This document shows positions 44,401-56,587 of a stretch of 64,000 nt of DNA, piece by piece; the stretch's first letter is position 1; each line of letters starts with the position of its first letter. The notes under the pieces were generated by a model. The model saw only the letters and a program-made list of their open reading frames with translations. It had not been told where the DNA came from and made no database searches. The stretch comes from Caenorhabditis remanei (taxonomy: Eukaryota; Nematoda; Chromadorea; Rhabditida; Rhabditidae), in assembly GCF_010183535.1 (NCBI RefSeq), contig NC_071333.1, positions 310,001 through 374,000 of the forward strand, given 5' to 3'. The translations under genes and the position numbers were made by a program.

Positions 44401-46554
44401 GTTACTGTGGATCTATCGTTATCAGGTATCTAAAAATTCAAATAATTGTAAAGAAAAGGTGCAAAGAAACTGAACCATAATGGAAAACTCAATACCAGAT
44501 CAAAAACATCTTGTTTGAAATTTCAGGCTTCAAAAGTTTCCGGAACTCGAAAAATCGAAAAATCCGGTTGCCAAACTTTCTATGGTATTGCGATGTCGCT
44601 AACTGTATCTCTATTAGGCAATGCACCCTGTCATGCTGAATCCGTAGACCAATTTCGCATTATCATCGCCTAGGGTTGGTTGTCCAGTTGCTACCGTATC
44701 TCAGTACATCTGTCAATTGCAGAAAATTTTTGACTACTTTGACTCTAATCAAACAGTTGTAACTGTTTCAGTATTAAAAATTCCTCAAAACCTTTTAAAA
44801 CATTAGGAAAACAGCGTTTCTCTTCCTATTTCCTTATTTCAGTGCATTGGACACGACTTTTGTTTATTATAGATGAACGCCTCCAATCTTTTGGAGTTTC
44901 GCTCAAGTCTAGCCAGCACCTGACTAGCACAAAACGTACAAAACCAGCTCATTTCAGTAAGAATTTGTATGCTTTGAGCACCTACTGTAATCTCTATTTT
45001 TTTACAATGTTCAGACATTGAAGTTCTAGGATTGTGAGAGGAGGTACCGCCCCTTTATATAATTCTAAATGACGCTCTGTGGTGTGAGATCAACACAAAT
45101 TTCAACATTTTTTCCGGTTATACAGGTATCTTTCATTTACTAGTGCTTTTGAAAAACTATCCATACTCCAGCATATAGTACTCTAGTCTACTCGAATTCT
45201 GAGATAACTTCTGAGATTTATTACCCAGTGCTCGAATTCGTACTGGAAAAATTTATGGATAGTACTGAAAGTCTGAAGTGGCCCACTTTCTTCTCTAAAA
45301 ATAACAACTGGAGCCCATTCAAGTGACGTCTCTCGAATGTTCCCCCAATTTATACTCGAGCAGCTCAGAGGGTCGTCAAATATGACAGCTACCGTAGTTA
45401 CTGAAGGGGTCGGACTAAATTTCGTCATTTCGTAAAATAAACGGCATTTGACGAAAAGGTTTTTTTCGTACGAAATTTTGCATTAGTCTCAATTCTAATT
45501 AGTACTTACATTGCCATTGCATTTTAAATGTCACTATTTTCTTATTGGGGGGACACTGCGTGGTTCTCAGATGCCATCGGATTAAAAAAGACAATGGCCC
45601 TCCGTCATGTTGGCTACCCCCGCACAAAGGCACCATCTAGGTGTCAGAGATAACATCAAGAGATGGAGAGAGGGTGGACGTCTTAAGAGAAATATCTGGC
45701 TAATTAGTTTTTTGAAAGAAGACGTATGGACATTGCCAATTTTAGTATTCGGTGAAAAGGTGATCGGAAAAAAAGTGATAAAAATGAAAATCGGCTGTAC
45801 GAGTGGGGTCAGTAGCTCTTCATAACTTCCGTGGAATTTGCGTTTCGAGATACATGACAAGACTTTTTTTGGAGAAACTATCGTTTTCTGGAAACTAGTA
45901 GTTCACAAAACCTTCGACTTCTCCTTTGGTTTTTTTTGAGGAAATGTGATGAACTCACTATATAAATATGCCTAATTGTTTCGCTTACGCTAATTTCCAT
46001 CTATGGAAGCCTCCAGAATCCCCTCTATAGCTAGCCAAATATTGCAAAACCAGAATGATATCATTCTGCCAATGACATTTGTCGACAACGAGCCGAGAGA
46101 ACGCCACCCATCGAATCCCACCCATATCACTTGCTGTTCGCAGACGGACCACCCATTATGATACCGGTGGTTTTTTCTGCAAACATTACGCGCAAATGAT
46201 GTACCTTTTGATAAAGTTGAAACCTAGTGCGGTAGAGCAACACTGCGTATAACAATGACTTTCATGAAAGAATAATGAGCAAAGCGAAATAATGTTATTA
46301 AACATTAAACAATTTCTACACAAGCAGTAACTTCGTTTGTTGGGTTTCGGACCTGAAAATTCAAGGCCATTAAGACCTATAAGGCACGGAAAAAATGCCG
46401 ATTTTGGATTATGACCACACACAGAAGACGTAGTATCACTGAGAACAGATTCTATTGGATATTTGGAGGATGTCAGAAGAGATAGCGGCACGAAACCAAC
46501 AATACTGCATCAAAATTGCTGGAAAACCCGTAATAGAGGCCCGTAATAGGAGCA

Positions 46555-46710
46555 TCCTATCTTGGCTGTCTTTGTAGATGTGAAAGTTTTTTCAACTGAA
46601 GAAATATTGAGCTTTATTTAATCAGATAGCAGCTGTTTGGTATTTCTTCTGGGAAATGAAATATACCGTTGCGCGAACAGGCACCGCTGAAAGCGCCTTC
46701 ATGACAGATT
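46555..46710. repeat. ~160-bp dispersed repeat copy
   Basis: Has GAGCATCCTATCTTGGCTGTC, CAACTGAAGAAATATTGAGC and AAATATACCGTTGC in the family order, with more substitutions in the middle. Confidence 0.75.
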
Positions 46711-47201
46711 TTACGGTTGTTTTCTACATTTAAAAAAACCTTGACCACCTTTCCTTTTATCCCCTAACTCAGCTCATTTTGAACTTTATTGTCTAAAATT
46801 TATGAAAAGCTGAATGAATTCCGATTACCTGTCTATATCCGTCGAAACTTTTCAAAAAATTGTCTTATCAATAATAATAATAATTCATTTGCGATGTACC
46901 AATCTAGCACGATATTTTGGAAAGTTATGGGAGAGGGAGGGGTGGAGTAATGTGAGGAAGAAGAAAAAGGGTAGTTTCGCACATTATGAAATAACCACAA
47001 CGATAACCACTGATTTTACATAACTTATGTGATTACTACTTGGCTACAATATAATTACACTGGCACATACCACTAGGTACGAACTTCTTTTTGCAAAAAT
47101 CTATCTGAAATCTCACTTTTTGTTCTATTTTTAGAAAATCGCTTTCCTGTTTTCTAATTTCACATTTATACTGAAATCATTTTGAAATTTTGCAGATATT
47201 C

Positions 47202-49704
47202 ATGATGTTCGGAGGAAGAAACTTTGGACAAATACTTCCAGTAAACCTCAATATGCAACAGTCAATGCAACACTCTTCACAAACTGAAAAGGTGAACAGT
47301 TTACCATTATTATGAATTCGGTTAATTGTGATTCGGGTAGTACTAATTTGTGTTACCATCCTCAGATGTCGTATATTTTAATTGTAAACCTTGTTATTTA
47401 GAAGTACTGCAATCAGCCAATTGAAAACCTGAAAAGGCTGACAGAAGAGCACACCAGCTGGATGGGTCTCAACTTCGGAACAACAAACTTTTTGAGACCA
47501 ACGGTATCACTGACGACGTCTGTAACACCGGTTTTTCGAGTCACTGACTTCTCAAGCGGACCATTTCTGAACATGGAACACTCAAACTCTCCAAGCCAGT
47601 CGCCATGCTCATCGGCGTCGATTTCCCTAATTTCTCGGGCGAGTTCAGTGTTGAGCGTCGAAAATTCGGTAAGTTTTTTGATTCACTTTTCTAAACAAAT
47701 TTTCTATTTTTAGAGCCTGGAGACTTGGACCAAGTTACTTGGATCTGACGCCATGCCAAAAACTGTCAGAAAAAATGTATCTCAGAATCAAAAAATGAAA
47801 AGAGAAGGAGTTCTGGTTGATCCATTTGGAAAAAAAGTCAAGGGGCCCAAAAAAACGGCTAAGAGACCATATACCCGTAAAAATGCTGTAAAACCTGAGG
47901 CTGCTGTTGCTAATGTGGTCGCTCCTGATGTACACTTACTAACACCTGGATTAACTGATAGTAAGTCGTAACAGTCTAAAATCCTATGAATCTAATACTA
48001 AATTTTTAAATTTCAGGTATAGCACCACTGAGTGTTCTGGACGTTTCCAATAAATCAATACTAATTCTCGCCGACCTTACTTCTCGCAGGTTGAAAATAA
48101 AGAGACCTCCACCCGCACAAGGATATGATGGACAATTTGAAGCTCTGTATGCGAGTGCAAACGAGTTTTATTGCTCACTCGTTTCCGGCAAACAATATTA
48201 TGCGGACACGCTGACAATGGTCCCATCGGGCGCCCAAAGAGAAAAGTTTCACAACATCCACATGTTTTGCAAATGGAATGAGAAATCTGCAGAACAATTC
48301 TTGGCTTTATTGATTGCCGCCAAATTCGATATGACAACATTCACATTCATGGAATTTGTGGAGCCATCCGACCCAGGAGCAGAATGTGTTGAGTCTTCAT
48401 CGACACACAAAGAAACGAATCCTTTACTATCACCAAAGGAGGTCGAAGACTACAACAACCAGTGCGCCATAGACTTCATAACAAGCATAACTCCAGTCCA
48501 GCTTGAGTCTACAAGAAAGGTCGAATACAATAGTTTTGGCTTTCCAGTGGCTTCTCATTTGCCTATAATCCAAGTAAGCAATATATGCTCTCTGAAAAAA
48601 AATTAATTCAAGTTCAAAAAGATTTCATTTTTCTTGAAGTTACCAGAAAACTCTATTCTATTTCACTATTTTTGGTTTATTCGAGTTTTTAGTGGACCAT
48701 TTTGTACAGACGAGAGTTACAACGAATTCATTTCTCACTGAAACCGGCTAATTTCAGTGCATATCTGCGAATTTTAGACCTTTTCAAAGTTGATGACCTT
48801 TTGAGCGGTAGTGCTCCAAGTTGCGAAAATTTGCAAGTTTCCACCTTCAAACACCTAACGCACTACCGTAACCAAATAGGGAATTTATATAGTGCATATG
48901 GGTTATCGAAGGCTCATAATATATATTCATTCTAAAATCTGCCTCCAGTACACTCGTTGGTCAAGTCATATAGATAACACGCTAAATAATCCTTGTTTTC
49001 TATAAACTGTTGTTTTTTTAGACTGATCCTGCCGAAATTCTTTTGACGGCAGCAGAAACACTACGACAGTTGAGCACACAACCATTATTTGAAGGTCAAG
49101 ACATTTCGAAATGCTTCGATAATATTCCGGCTCCAAAAGCACCCAAACAAAGATCACCCCAAGGAAGAAAGGCTTCACCAGAGAGTGTGGCAAGAAAACA
49201 GTGGGACACCGTTAGAGCAATGTTTAAAAATCGCCCACGACTATTGACGGAGTACATTAAATTAAAGGAGAAATTCGCAGCTAATCTTTACGACCCGGTC
49301 AGCGTTCGCCGTTTTTTCGAACTTCACGAGATGCTCAAACAGCCGATACCACACTTTCCAGATGCCCATAACCCAGATTTTGTGGGCTCTCCAGTGGAAT
49401 TTTCAATGGTATGTACTAACCATTTAGGAATTGGTAAGAGTTTTCATTTTCAGAGACGCTTTTGCGAGAAGCTTGAAGAAGAAAGATGGATCAACTCTAT
49501 GGCTCTACAGATACCTTTTAAGACCACCAAATTGGAGGTGAGTGAGTAATCTGAAACAGTGAACAAAAGATCACTTGAATCCTCAGCGAATGCTAATCAA
49601 TTACATAATAATCTTTTTTCCAGAAGCATATCCGGGTGAACGCTGCATTTCAACCAACAAACAATGTCTCCGTAAAAGAATTATATGAGTTCTACACTAA
49701 ATAA
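47202..49704 (+). CDS. Hypothetical 570-aa basic, probably nuclear protein
   Basis: Seven exons: 47202-47291, 47402-47668, 47714-47960, 48017-48573, 49022-49408, 49454-49537 and 49624-49704. All phases close, giving 570 residues from MMFGGRNFGQILPVNLNMQQ to VKELYEFYTK. The acceptor TTTTGCAG at 47195 is six bases before the first ATG. Residues about 85-118 are Ser-rich (SPSQSPCSSASISLISRASS). Residues 159-176 (KKVKGPKKTAKRPYTRKN) are a strong basic patch with an AT-hook-like GPKKTAKRP, suggesting a nuclear or DNA-binding role. The second half alternates charged helices (SVARKQWDTVRAMFKNRPRL, RRFCEKLEEERW). No known domain is recognised. The 448-bp intron before exon 5 is the only long one. Good structural support; function inferred only as nuclear. 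Confidence 0.82.
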
Positions 49705-52700
49705 ATGTAATAAATATCAAGTAAGTTATAGATATGTCTTCACACATGATGAAGTTCATTACAGATCCAATAATCGCTCTGCTACTACAACTTCAAATTC
49801 AAAATAATTTCAAACTCAGTTCGCAGCGTCACTTCTCTTTTCTATAAGTGAGTAAAATGTTTATTAAATAACCTGAAAAAGAATGGTTGGGCAAAATCCT
49901 TATTTTCAGTTTCATGGTTCCAAGAACAATACACTACTCTTCTTAAACAACGTCCCGGACGCCAATATCTTAAAATCCTAACATTTTTCCGCTCACATTT
50001 TGATTATCCTCGTTTTTTCCTCCGAATTTTTGCTTTTCTGGTTTTTTTTTTTGCATTAGATCTCTTTCAGATATTAGCCAAAGTGAATTTATTAATTATT
50101 GTATCCGCTGTAAATAAAATTTTTTGGAAATGGTGTTCACTTCTCATCTTTCAGAGGCTATATGAGCAAACCGATCACAACAAGTCGTGATGACGTTTCA
50201 GATGAGCAATATAATTAGACGATTCAGATAAAAATTTAGCCTGGGTTTTCGACACAGCCAATATACAATATGAGAATACACTTCAGAAAACTACATTGAA
50301 TCAAAATTGGTAGTTGGCAAATTTATGTTGTTAATGTCTTCAGTTTTGGAGTCCGTATGTAATTTTCAGGATATATGTATGCGCTATGTAAAAATGTGGT
50401 GAGCTCTCAGATTGTGAGTCTCTTCATCTACGGTTCACCACCATCAAAATGTGTTACCAAGGTAGAACTCTGTTATACATATTTCAAAAAAGCTAGGAAT
50501 CAGTACCATGTACGTGTTTAGTGATTAGGAGTTCAATGTTGGATACTTAAAAATGAAAAATACTATTTTACTCAAAAAAATTTGTCAGAAGCGCCAGATG
50601 ATAAAGAAGCATTGTTTAATTACCAGGAAATTTCAGATAATTAACACTGCCAATCAACTTTTTGAAAATATAACTTTTTGAAAAATTTGGTCAACTTCCT
50701 ACTATGCTTTCTAATTATCTTATCAATGATAACAGCACATGTCCATAAAATCAACATATGCATATCAAGACAGCGATAGCTGTGTCTTTTTTTTCTAATT
50801 TTCAAGTGTTTAATTGTATTCCAACTATGAGTAGTCCCTCGTCCCTCTGTCTACCCCAGGAGACGCACATATTCTCATCACAGTCCGTCCGTCATTTGCT
50901 CTCACTCCTCAATTCTTCTTCACATTTTCTCTTGTGACTCAACCAATTCATCTTAGCACTGGCAGTTCCGACAATAAACCACCTGTAGTCAAAAGAAATC
51001 TAAGAGAAAATCTAATTCCAGGTGACATCACTAATTATTTCCTCATTCAAATTACTATTTTATTACAAGAAATAACAGCGACAGGAATACAAGGACCTCT
51101 CTCACCCTCGGTTTTACAGTAGGGTTATAAAAACTGTGTATAATTACGAGACGGGCAACTAAGTCAACGATGAACCGATTCAAATCGTGGGAATCCATGG
51201 CGTTTTCTGTACAAGTGGTTTGTGGGACATTGAAGAACATTTGATAATAATTTTATTTTGATATGATATACAAAAGTAGAAAAAAGCTGACTATGTTACT
51301 AGTGTTGCTACAGAATACCGGCGTTTTTGACTCATGACAGTTAAAATAAATGATAATTAAGGAGACACTGTTCCGGGTTCAAATTTATAAGTATTTCAGT
51401 ACCAAACCAGTCAGTATTTTCGTCTGCACCAGCTATTCTAGTTATAGTAAGATCTGGGACAGGTGAAGTAGTAGCATCTTAGTTTTGTGGGTGACTCCCT
51501 CAATCACAGTCAGGCTAATCGCAGTTCGGTAGTTCCATAGCTAGGGACAATATTCTTATCAACATTACCAAAATATGTAAAATAATCTTTCTCGAAAATT
51601 CCACTACTCATTCCAATTACAGTTGAACTTGACATGCTTTTGACTAACTTTTAGTGGCGAAATTCTAGCAACCTTGATTCTGTGATATTAATGAAGTTTA
51701 GGATACCAATGGAGACACATGCATGCTACTTAAATCAAATCGGGGGGAGTTGTTTTTAGAGTAGAAGTATTCCTGCCGATGAACTCCATTTTCAATACAC
51801 AAGGCACAATAGTCCTCACGTGAACTACAGTGGTACCCTTTATGATAACAGTAGTTAATATTACAAATACATTCGTATCATTCACTGCAACATTTCTTAC
51901 TGGTTTTCATAGTTGCAAGCGACAGTGATCACACAAAAATACTTTTAACCCTCGTTTTCTGAAAGAACAATCATCACAAAAATAATTAAAAAAGAGGCCG
52001 AGTTTTTCGCTTTTATTGACAAGTAGAGCTTATTATAGACAACATAAACTTGAAAATCAAGCTTTTCGTGAAAAAACTAGTAAACGAATATTTTTGAATT
52101 TCCAATCAAGGTGCTAAGAGCTTTTAAACTCACCATATCACTTTCCTTGTCACTGTTAAAACTTGAAGTCTTTGGTTTTGCGCTCCAATATGCAGATGTT
52201 TCTAAACTCATAAGAATTAATCATAAATCCCAACAATAATTTCGATAACAAAACAAATATTGCAGAATTCATGCCAAGTCCAAGGTTAATCCGGGAAAAT
52301 GTACATGCCATGTTACTTTTCTGTGTAAAATCACAATTTAACGATTAATTCGGCGCATTTATATCATTATGAAACTATTACGTGCTCACATTACAATTGT
52401 CTATGTTTCATTGTATAAGTACAACTTTTTTTGCCTTCAAATTTTTATTTTCATAAAGGGAACATATTGTTTTAATGAAAACTACATTCTTGCATAAACC
52501 TATTATCATGCTTCAATAAACAATTTTTCACTCTTCACTTGTTTGAAAACGTGCTTCTAATTGAAAAAAAATCTAAATTCTAGGTACTCATTCAAATAGC
52601 ATCAATTTTACACACATTTATCGTGTTAAACACCGCCAAAAAGATGCTAATTACACACCTTGCAGTGTTATCGTTGTTTCTGTTGAACACCATATATAAC

Positions 52701-53021
52701 TCTAATATTGCACCTGTCCTTGTATGACAATGTGAAAATTCTTATACGATTTTCCTGTTATAATTAATAGGAGGGAGGGGGGACAGGTGTAACGTAGACC
52801 TACCATCTTGGGAGAACGGTTTGACCTACGCCGGCGGTGGGGGGGGGGGGGCGGGAGGTTCGCGTGGTCCGTGTCTGTGATGTGCAAAAGTCATTCTTAG
52901 AGGGTTCCTCCGCAGTCTGTCATTTTTTCTCTGCTGCATCGGTTTCTTTGTCATTTTTTGCCATTTTTCGCCACTTTTTCGCCAGTTTCCCCAGTTTCAC
53001 TCTATATAATCGATTATTAAG
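49705..53021. other. Gene-free stretch
   Basis: No exon chain with consistent phases was supported. Two exon-like bits at 50953-51024 and 51080-51120 could splice (CCA|GTGACATC, AACAG|CGACAGG) into a very short frame but have no clear start, so they are not called. 52739-52860 holds a G-rich block with 13 consecutive G (52839-52851). The last 150 bp form the cdc25 promoter side, with CTATATAAT just before its ATG. Confidence 0.45.
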
Positions 53022-55247
53022 ATGTGCGCTGACGGTTCGTGCGACGCTTGTGTGGTTTTCAACGAAGGAGGGATTCAAGAGAACTGCCTTCAGGAGACGC
53101 CAAACTCCAAGCATCCAAGAAGACTGACACTGACAAGGTGAGTGGGATTCTTAGCATTTTAACGATTGTAATGCCCATGGTGATGTATAAAAATAGCCTT
53201 TGCGTGTATACCGACAATTTGGACATTTTAATCTAATGCTACGTTGACAGAGACACATTTTGTCACTGTAATTGCTGAAACTGACGCTTACACTGACGCT
53301 TACACTGACAATCTAGTCACTGTAAACACATGATGTGAAAAATACACTGACAAATCTGTCATTGTATGAACTGAGCATGTAGTCTACAGTGACAATGAGG
53401 CTACTGTAGTTTTTGACCGCATCCCGAATGACTAATCTACAGCGACAATTGGGTTATTGTATTATTGCTCAGCTTCTGAAACTTTATTCAATTCCAGACA
53501 AAACGGCCAAGTCAACCTTCTCAACTTCGAATCATCCCCTCCAAAAACTTTGGAACCCCCTGTCCAACCATGTCGCACAGAGAGTATCGAATCTGGATAC
53601 GATTCTTGCCCCGAAGAAACTTCTCTTATCGACCCCTCTCTGTCTACTGAAGCCTCCATTACTATGATACGCCAGAAAATGTTGCTTCTCACTCGCAAAA
53701 GTTTTTCAACTTCGGAAATCGAAACGAGAAAAGCTCATTTGCACGTGGAGTACCATTTAGATACAATCAAGAAAGATTGCTCGTCGGTGTATCGGAAGAT
53801 ATCTGCTGAAACGTTGATCAAAGCCATGGAGGGTATTGACCAGAAAGAATTCTTCAAGAAATATGTTCTGGTGGATTGCCGATATGAGTACGAATTTGTT
53901 GGAGGGCACGTGAAGGTTGGTATAAAAATTTCAGGGTCCTAATAAGTCATCTAAGCCGCCTAATCACCAATAATCACTTTCAGGGAGCTGTAAACCTGTT
54001 CCATACTGAACTCGCCCGCAACTTCTTTTTCGACGATGAAGGCAATAAGAAACTCGACGTTGTACCTATCTTCTACTGTGAATACAGTCAAAAAAGAGGT
54101 CCACAGATGGCTGACACCCTCCGCTCCATGGACAGACTTCTACATCCCGAAATGTACCCCAGTTGTATGTACGAAGAGATTTATGTGTTGGAAGGAGGAT
54201 ACCGAAACTTCTATGACCACTCCGTCAAAGTTGACAATATGAAGTTTTGTGACCCACAGGGATATATTGAAATGGCGGACCTGAAATTTGAGAAAGAACT
54301 CCAGAAATATCGCTACCATAAGAAAATGACGAAGGTCATCAGCAAGTGAGTTCTGTCCTTCTTGTCATCATTATGACTATTAGAGGTAGCTAAATTGTTT
54401 GCTCAGTATGTATCTGGAATTTCAGATTTTTCGAAATTAGAGTATTCCGAATTTTTCGCATATGCTGAGCGCTAGCGGCAGACTAGATACATACTGTAAG
54501 CATCAGTATATTTATTGTGTTTCAGAAAAAGTTTTAGAAAAATAGTTTGTTTCATCGCAAATGCTGTTTTTTTTGAAAATTTTTCTAAAAAGTCATAAAT
54601 GTAATGGCCGATTTGTCAGTGTATTTCTCACATCATGTGTTCACAATGACAAGATTGTCAGTGTAACCGCTAGCTTCAGCAATTACACTGATCTAATTTG
54701 TCAGTGTATTTTTACAGTGACCAAATTTGTCAGTGTAAATTTCCATTTACAGTGACCAAATTTGTCAGGGTATTTTTCCCATCATGTATACAATGACAAG
54801 CTTGTCCGTGTAGGCGCTAGCTTTAACGAATACAGTGAGTTTAGTTTCATTTAGATTAAAAAATCTGAAGTTTTAGTAAAGTTGCAAACGCGCTCCTTTG
54901 AGACATCCTCTCTCATGACCACTGTCTGTCTGTGTGTCGCCAAGTCCTTCAGCCGCTTCATTCGCACCGTTTGCTAAATTCTCTTTTCTGTCCGTCTATT
55001 TCTCCTTCCTGTTTGCCGCCCGCCCGACCCTTGTCCCCCCGTCTGTCTGTGTTTCCTCCCGTCCATTGCCTGTGCTGCTAATGTATACGTTTTTTCCGCC
55101 TAGGGCTCTCTTTAGTTTACTATTTTTTTTATTTCCAGATCCAAGAAAAGTGTCTTCAAGTCTTCCTCATCCACCAGCAGAGTCCAGTACCTCCACAGCG
55201 TCTCCAACAACTTCAACACCATGTTCACGCTGGATCAGCAGCAGTAG
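53022..55247 (+). CDS. CDC25-family cell-cycle phosphatase, short form
   Basis: Four exons: 53022-53137, 53498-53915, 53984-54345 and 55139-55247. Phases close to 334 residues. CDC25 dual-specificity phosphatases activate cyclin-dependent kinases by removing inhibitory phosphates from a Thr-Tyr pair. The catalytic rhodanese-fold domain spans about 130-290: LVDCRYEYEFVGGHVKGAVN matches the CDC25 LIDCRY(P/E)YEYEGGHIKGA pattern, and the P-loop is FYCEYSQKRGP with Cys210 and Arg216. Against vertebrate HCEFSSERGP, the His before Cys is Tyr and the Glu before Arg is Lys; both are unusual, while nucleophile and Arg are kept. The C-terminal region keeps MYPSCMYEEIYVLEGGYRNFY. The N-terminal regulatory part is short. 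Nematodes have several cdc25 paralogues, some germline-specific; which one this is cannot be told. Intron 1 and intron 3 carry GTCAGTGTAA repeats. Confidence 0.9.
53240..53460. repeat. GTCACTGTAA-family repeat array in cdc25 intron 1
   Basis: Units such as GTCACTGTAATTGCTGAAACTGACGCTTACACTGAC and AACACATGATG, as in the array at 3012-3262. It accounts for most of the 360-bp first intron of the cdc25 gene. Confidence 0.8.
54303..54835 (+). repeat. Source copy of a segmental duplication (cdc25 exon 3 end plus intron 3)
   Basis: Runs from AGAAATATCGCTACCATAAG in exon 3 of cdc25 through the donor and about 490 bp of intron 3, including a GTCAGTGTAA repeat array. A similar segment in the same orientation lies at 56985-57510. 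Confidence 0.85.
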
Positions 55248-56006
55248 TTATTAGTTTATATAATATTGATAATAGTAATATGTGATATTTTTTCCTTATT
55301 TTCCAGTTATGTTTGATTATTCACCCTGTGTGACGCTATAATTTCCGATTGTTACAAACTAACGGGTTTTTTTTAGTTATGTAATCACTTTTAATTGTGT
55401 ATGTTTATTTATGTTTTTAATTAAATTTAAAATTTTGAGTTTTCAAAGTATGAATACCAATATCGTTGCAGAGATGGAATGAAAAAAAGGAACGGGGGAA
55501 AATGAAGGAACATATTTACAGAAAAGTCATGAAAAAGGAGGCTCTCAAGAAAAAAAGGAAATTCGGAAGGAGAACATTTGAAAATGACAAAGAAGAAAAA
55601 GATTTCGAAAAATCACAAAAACATATGACAGAAAACAGTAAAGACCAGAAAAACCATATGTTACCCCTAATTAAGGAGAAATGCCAGTGGTAGTAGGCGA
55701 ACGGTGGAAAGAATTCAAAAAATTTCAAACTTGGAAAAGATGATTGCGGAAGAGTCGAGTGGAAGGAAAAAGGATGGAAGAGATGGGATTTTTCTTAGCC
55801 GGTTAAACACTATGACATTACTGGCTAGATGACCCGAGCGCTGAAAACGCATAATCGGCTTTCAGAGGTAAAACGGATGGAAATGAGTTAGAAAAAGAAT
55901 GGAGAAGGAGGAGTCGAAAGAAAGGAAGAAAGAGGAAATGAACGGCGAAAAAGAGTTGAGAGGCGTACACAGACGTGAAAAGGCAACGAGGTAGACAACG
56001 ATCTAC

Positions 56007-56280
56007 CTGCATTTCAGAAGACGACATCTCTGGCGATTTCATTGCAACAGGGTCCTTTTCTCCGCCTATGGTGTTCAAGTGTTTTCTCGTCTGAAACAAA
56101 AAATGTAATAAGTTTTGAATGAATGGTGTCAGCACTCACATGGTTCGAATAATTTTTTCCGAGTTGATGCAAATGAAGAATTTTGTGTTGCAGCAGTGAA
56201 GTGAAGTCAAAAGTCAAGTTGGATGATGGTCGGAAGGGAAGCGGGATTTGAGTGGCGTGGGCAGATACAGCAGGAATTTT
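56007..56280 (-). CDS. Possible extra 3' exons of the 56588-59777 gene
   Basis: Two open segments with good splice borders and matching phase 0: 56280-56140 (starts KIPAVSAHATQIPLPFRPSS) and 56090-56007 (starts TRKHLNTIGGEKDPVAMKSP). They would join the exon upstream if a weak donor AAG|GTATCC at about 56615 were used instead of reading to its TAG at 56588. After 56007 the frame stays open to 55818 but becomes a hydrophobic low-complexity string, so the true end is unresolved. Confidence 0.45.
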
Positions 56281-56587
56281 CTGGAAGAAAAATCTTAATT
56301 TCTCGATTACCAAGTTTTACTAATAACTAGATATCTGCCGAAATGTGAATACCGTTTATCAGAACTTCAATACTATTAATTTTGTTCAATTTATACAAAT
56401 AATGAGCTTTTTTCCAGTTTTTAGATATGTGGGGACATTTTTCCATTGAAAAACGTTTAAAAAATAGCTTATTTTGCTTTTTCAAACAAGAACTTGACCG
56501 TATTTCGGGTTCTGAACTATAAAATGTTATATCTAGATTCCGGGGAACTCAAATATAAATCTAGTAAAATCGCCACTTACTTTCTGG

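Larger units (their letters stand above)
39761..47195. other. 7.4-kb gene-poor stretch
   Basis: No exon chain with agreeing phases was found. It contains ~160-bp family copies at 41295-41490 (inverted) and 46555-46710. A minus-strand frame at 45183-45428 (82 codons, starting MTKFSPTPSVTTVAVIFDDP) has a gene-like composition but no splice context or relatives I know, so it is left as unproven. A TATA-like CTTTATATAATTC at 45053 has no gene after it. Confidence 0.45.

Noticed and set aside
48702..48935. 77-codon frame in the long intron of the 570-aa gene
   Set aside because: It is intronic by phase-consistent splicing and has no acceptor or donor that would keep the frame.
50953..51120. Two short exon-like segments
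   Set aside because: They could splice in phase, but there is no start codon, signal peptide or recognised motif, and the resulting product would be about 40 residues.
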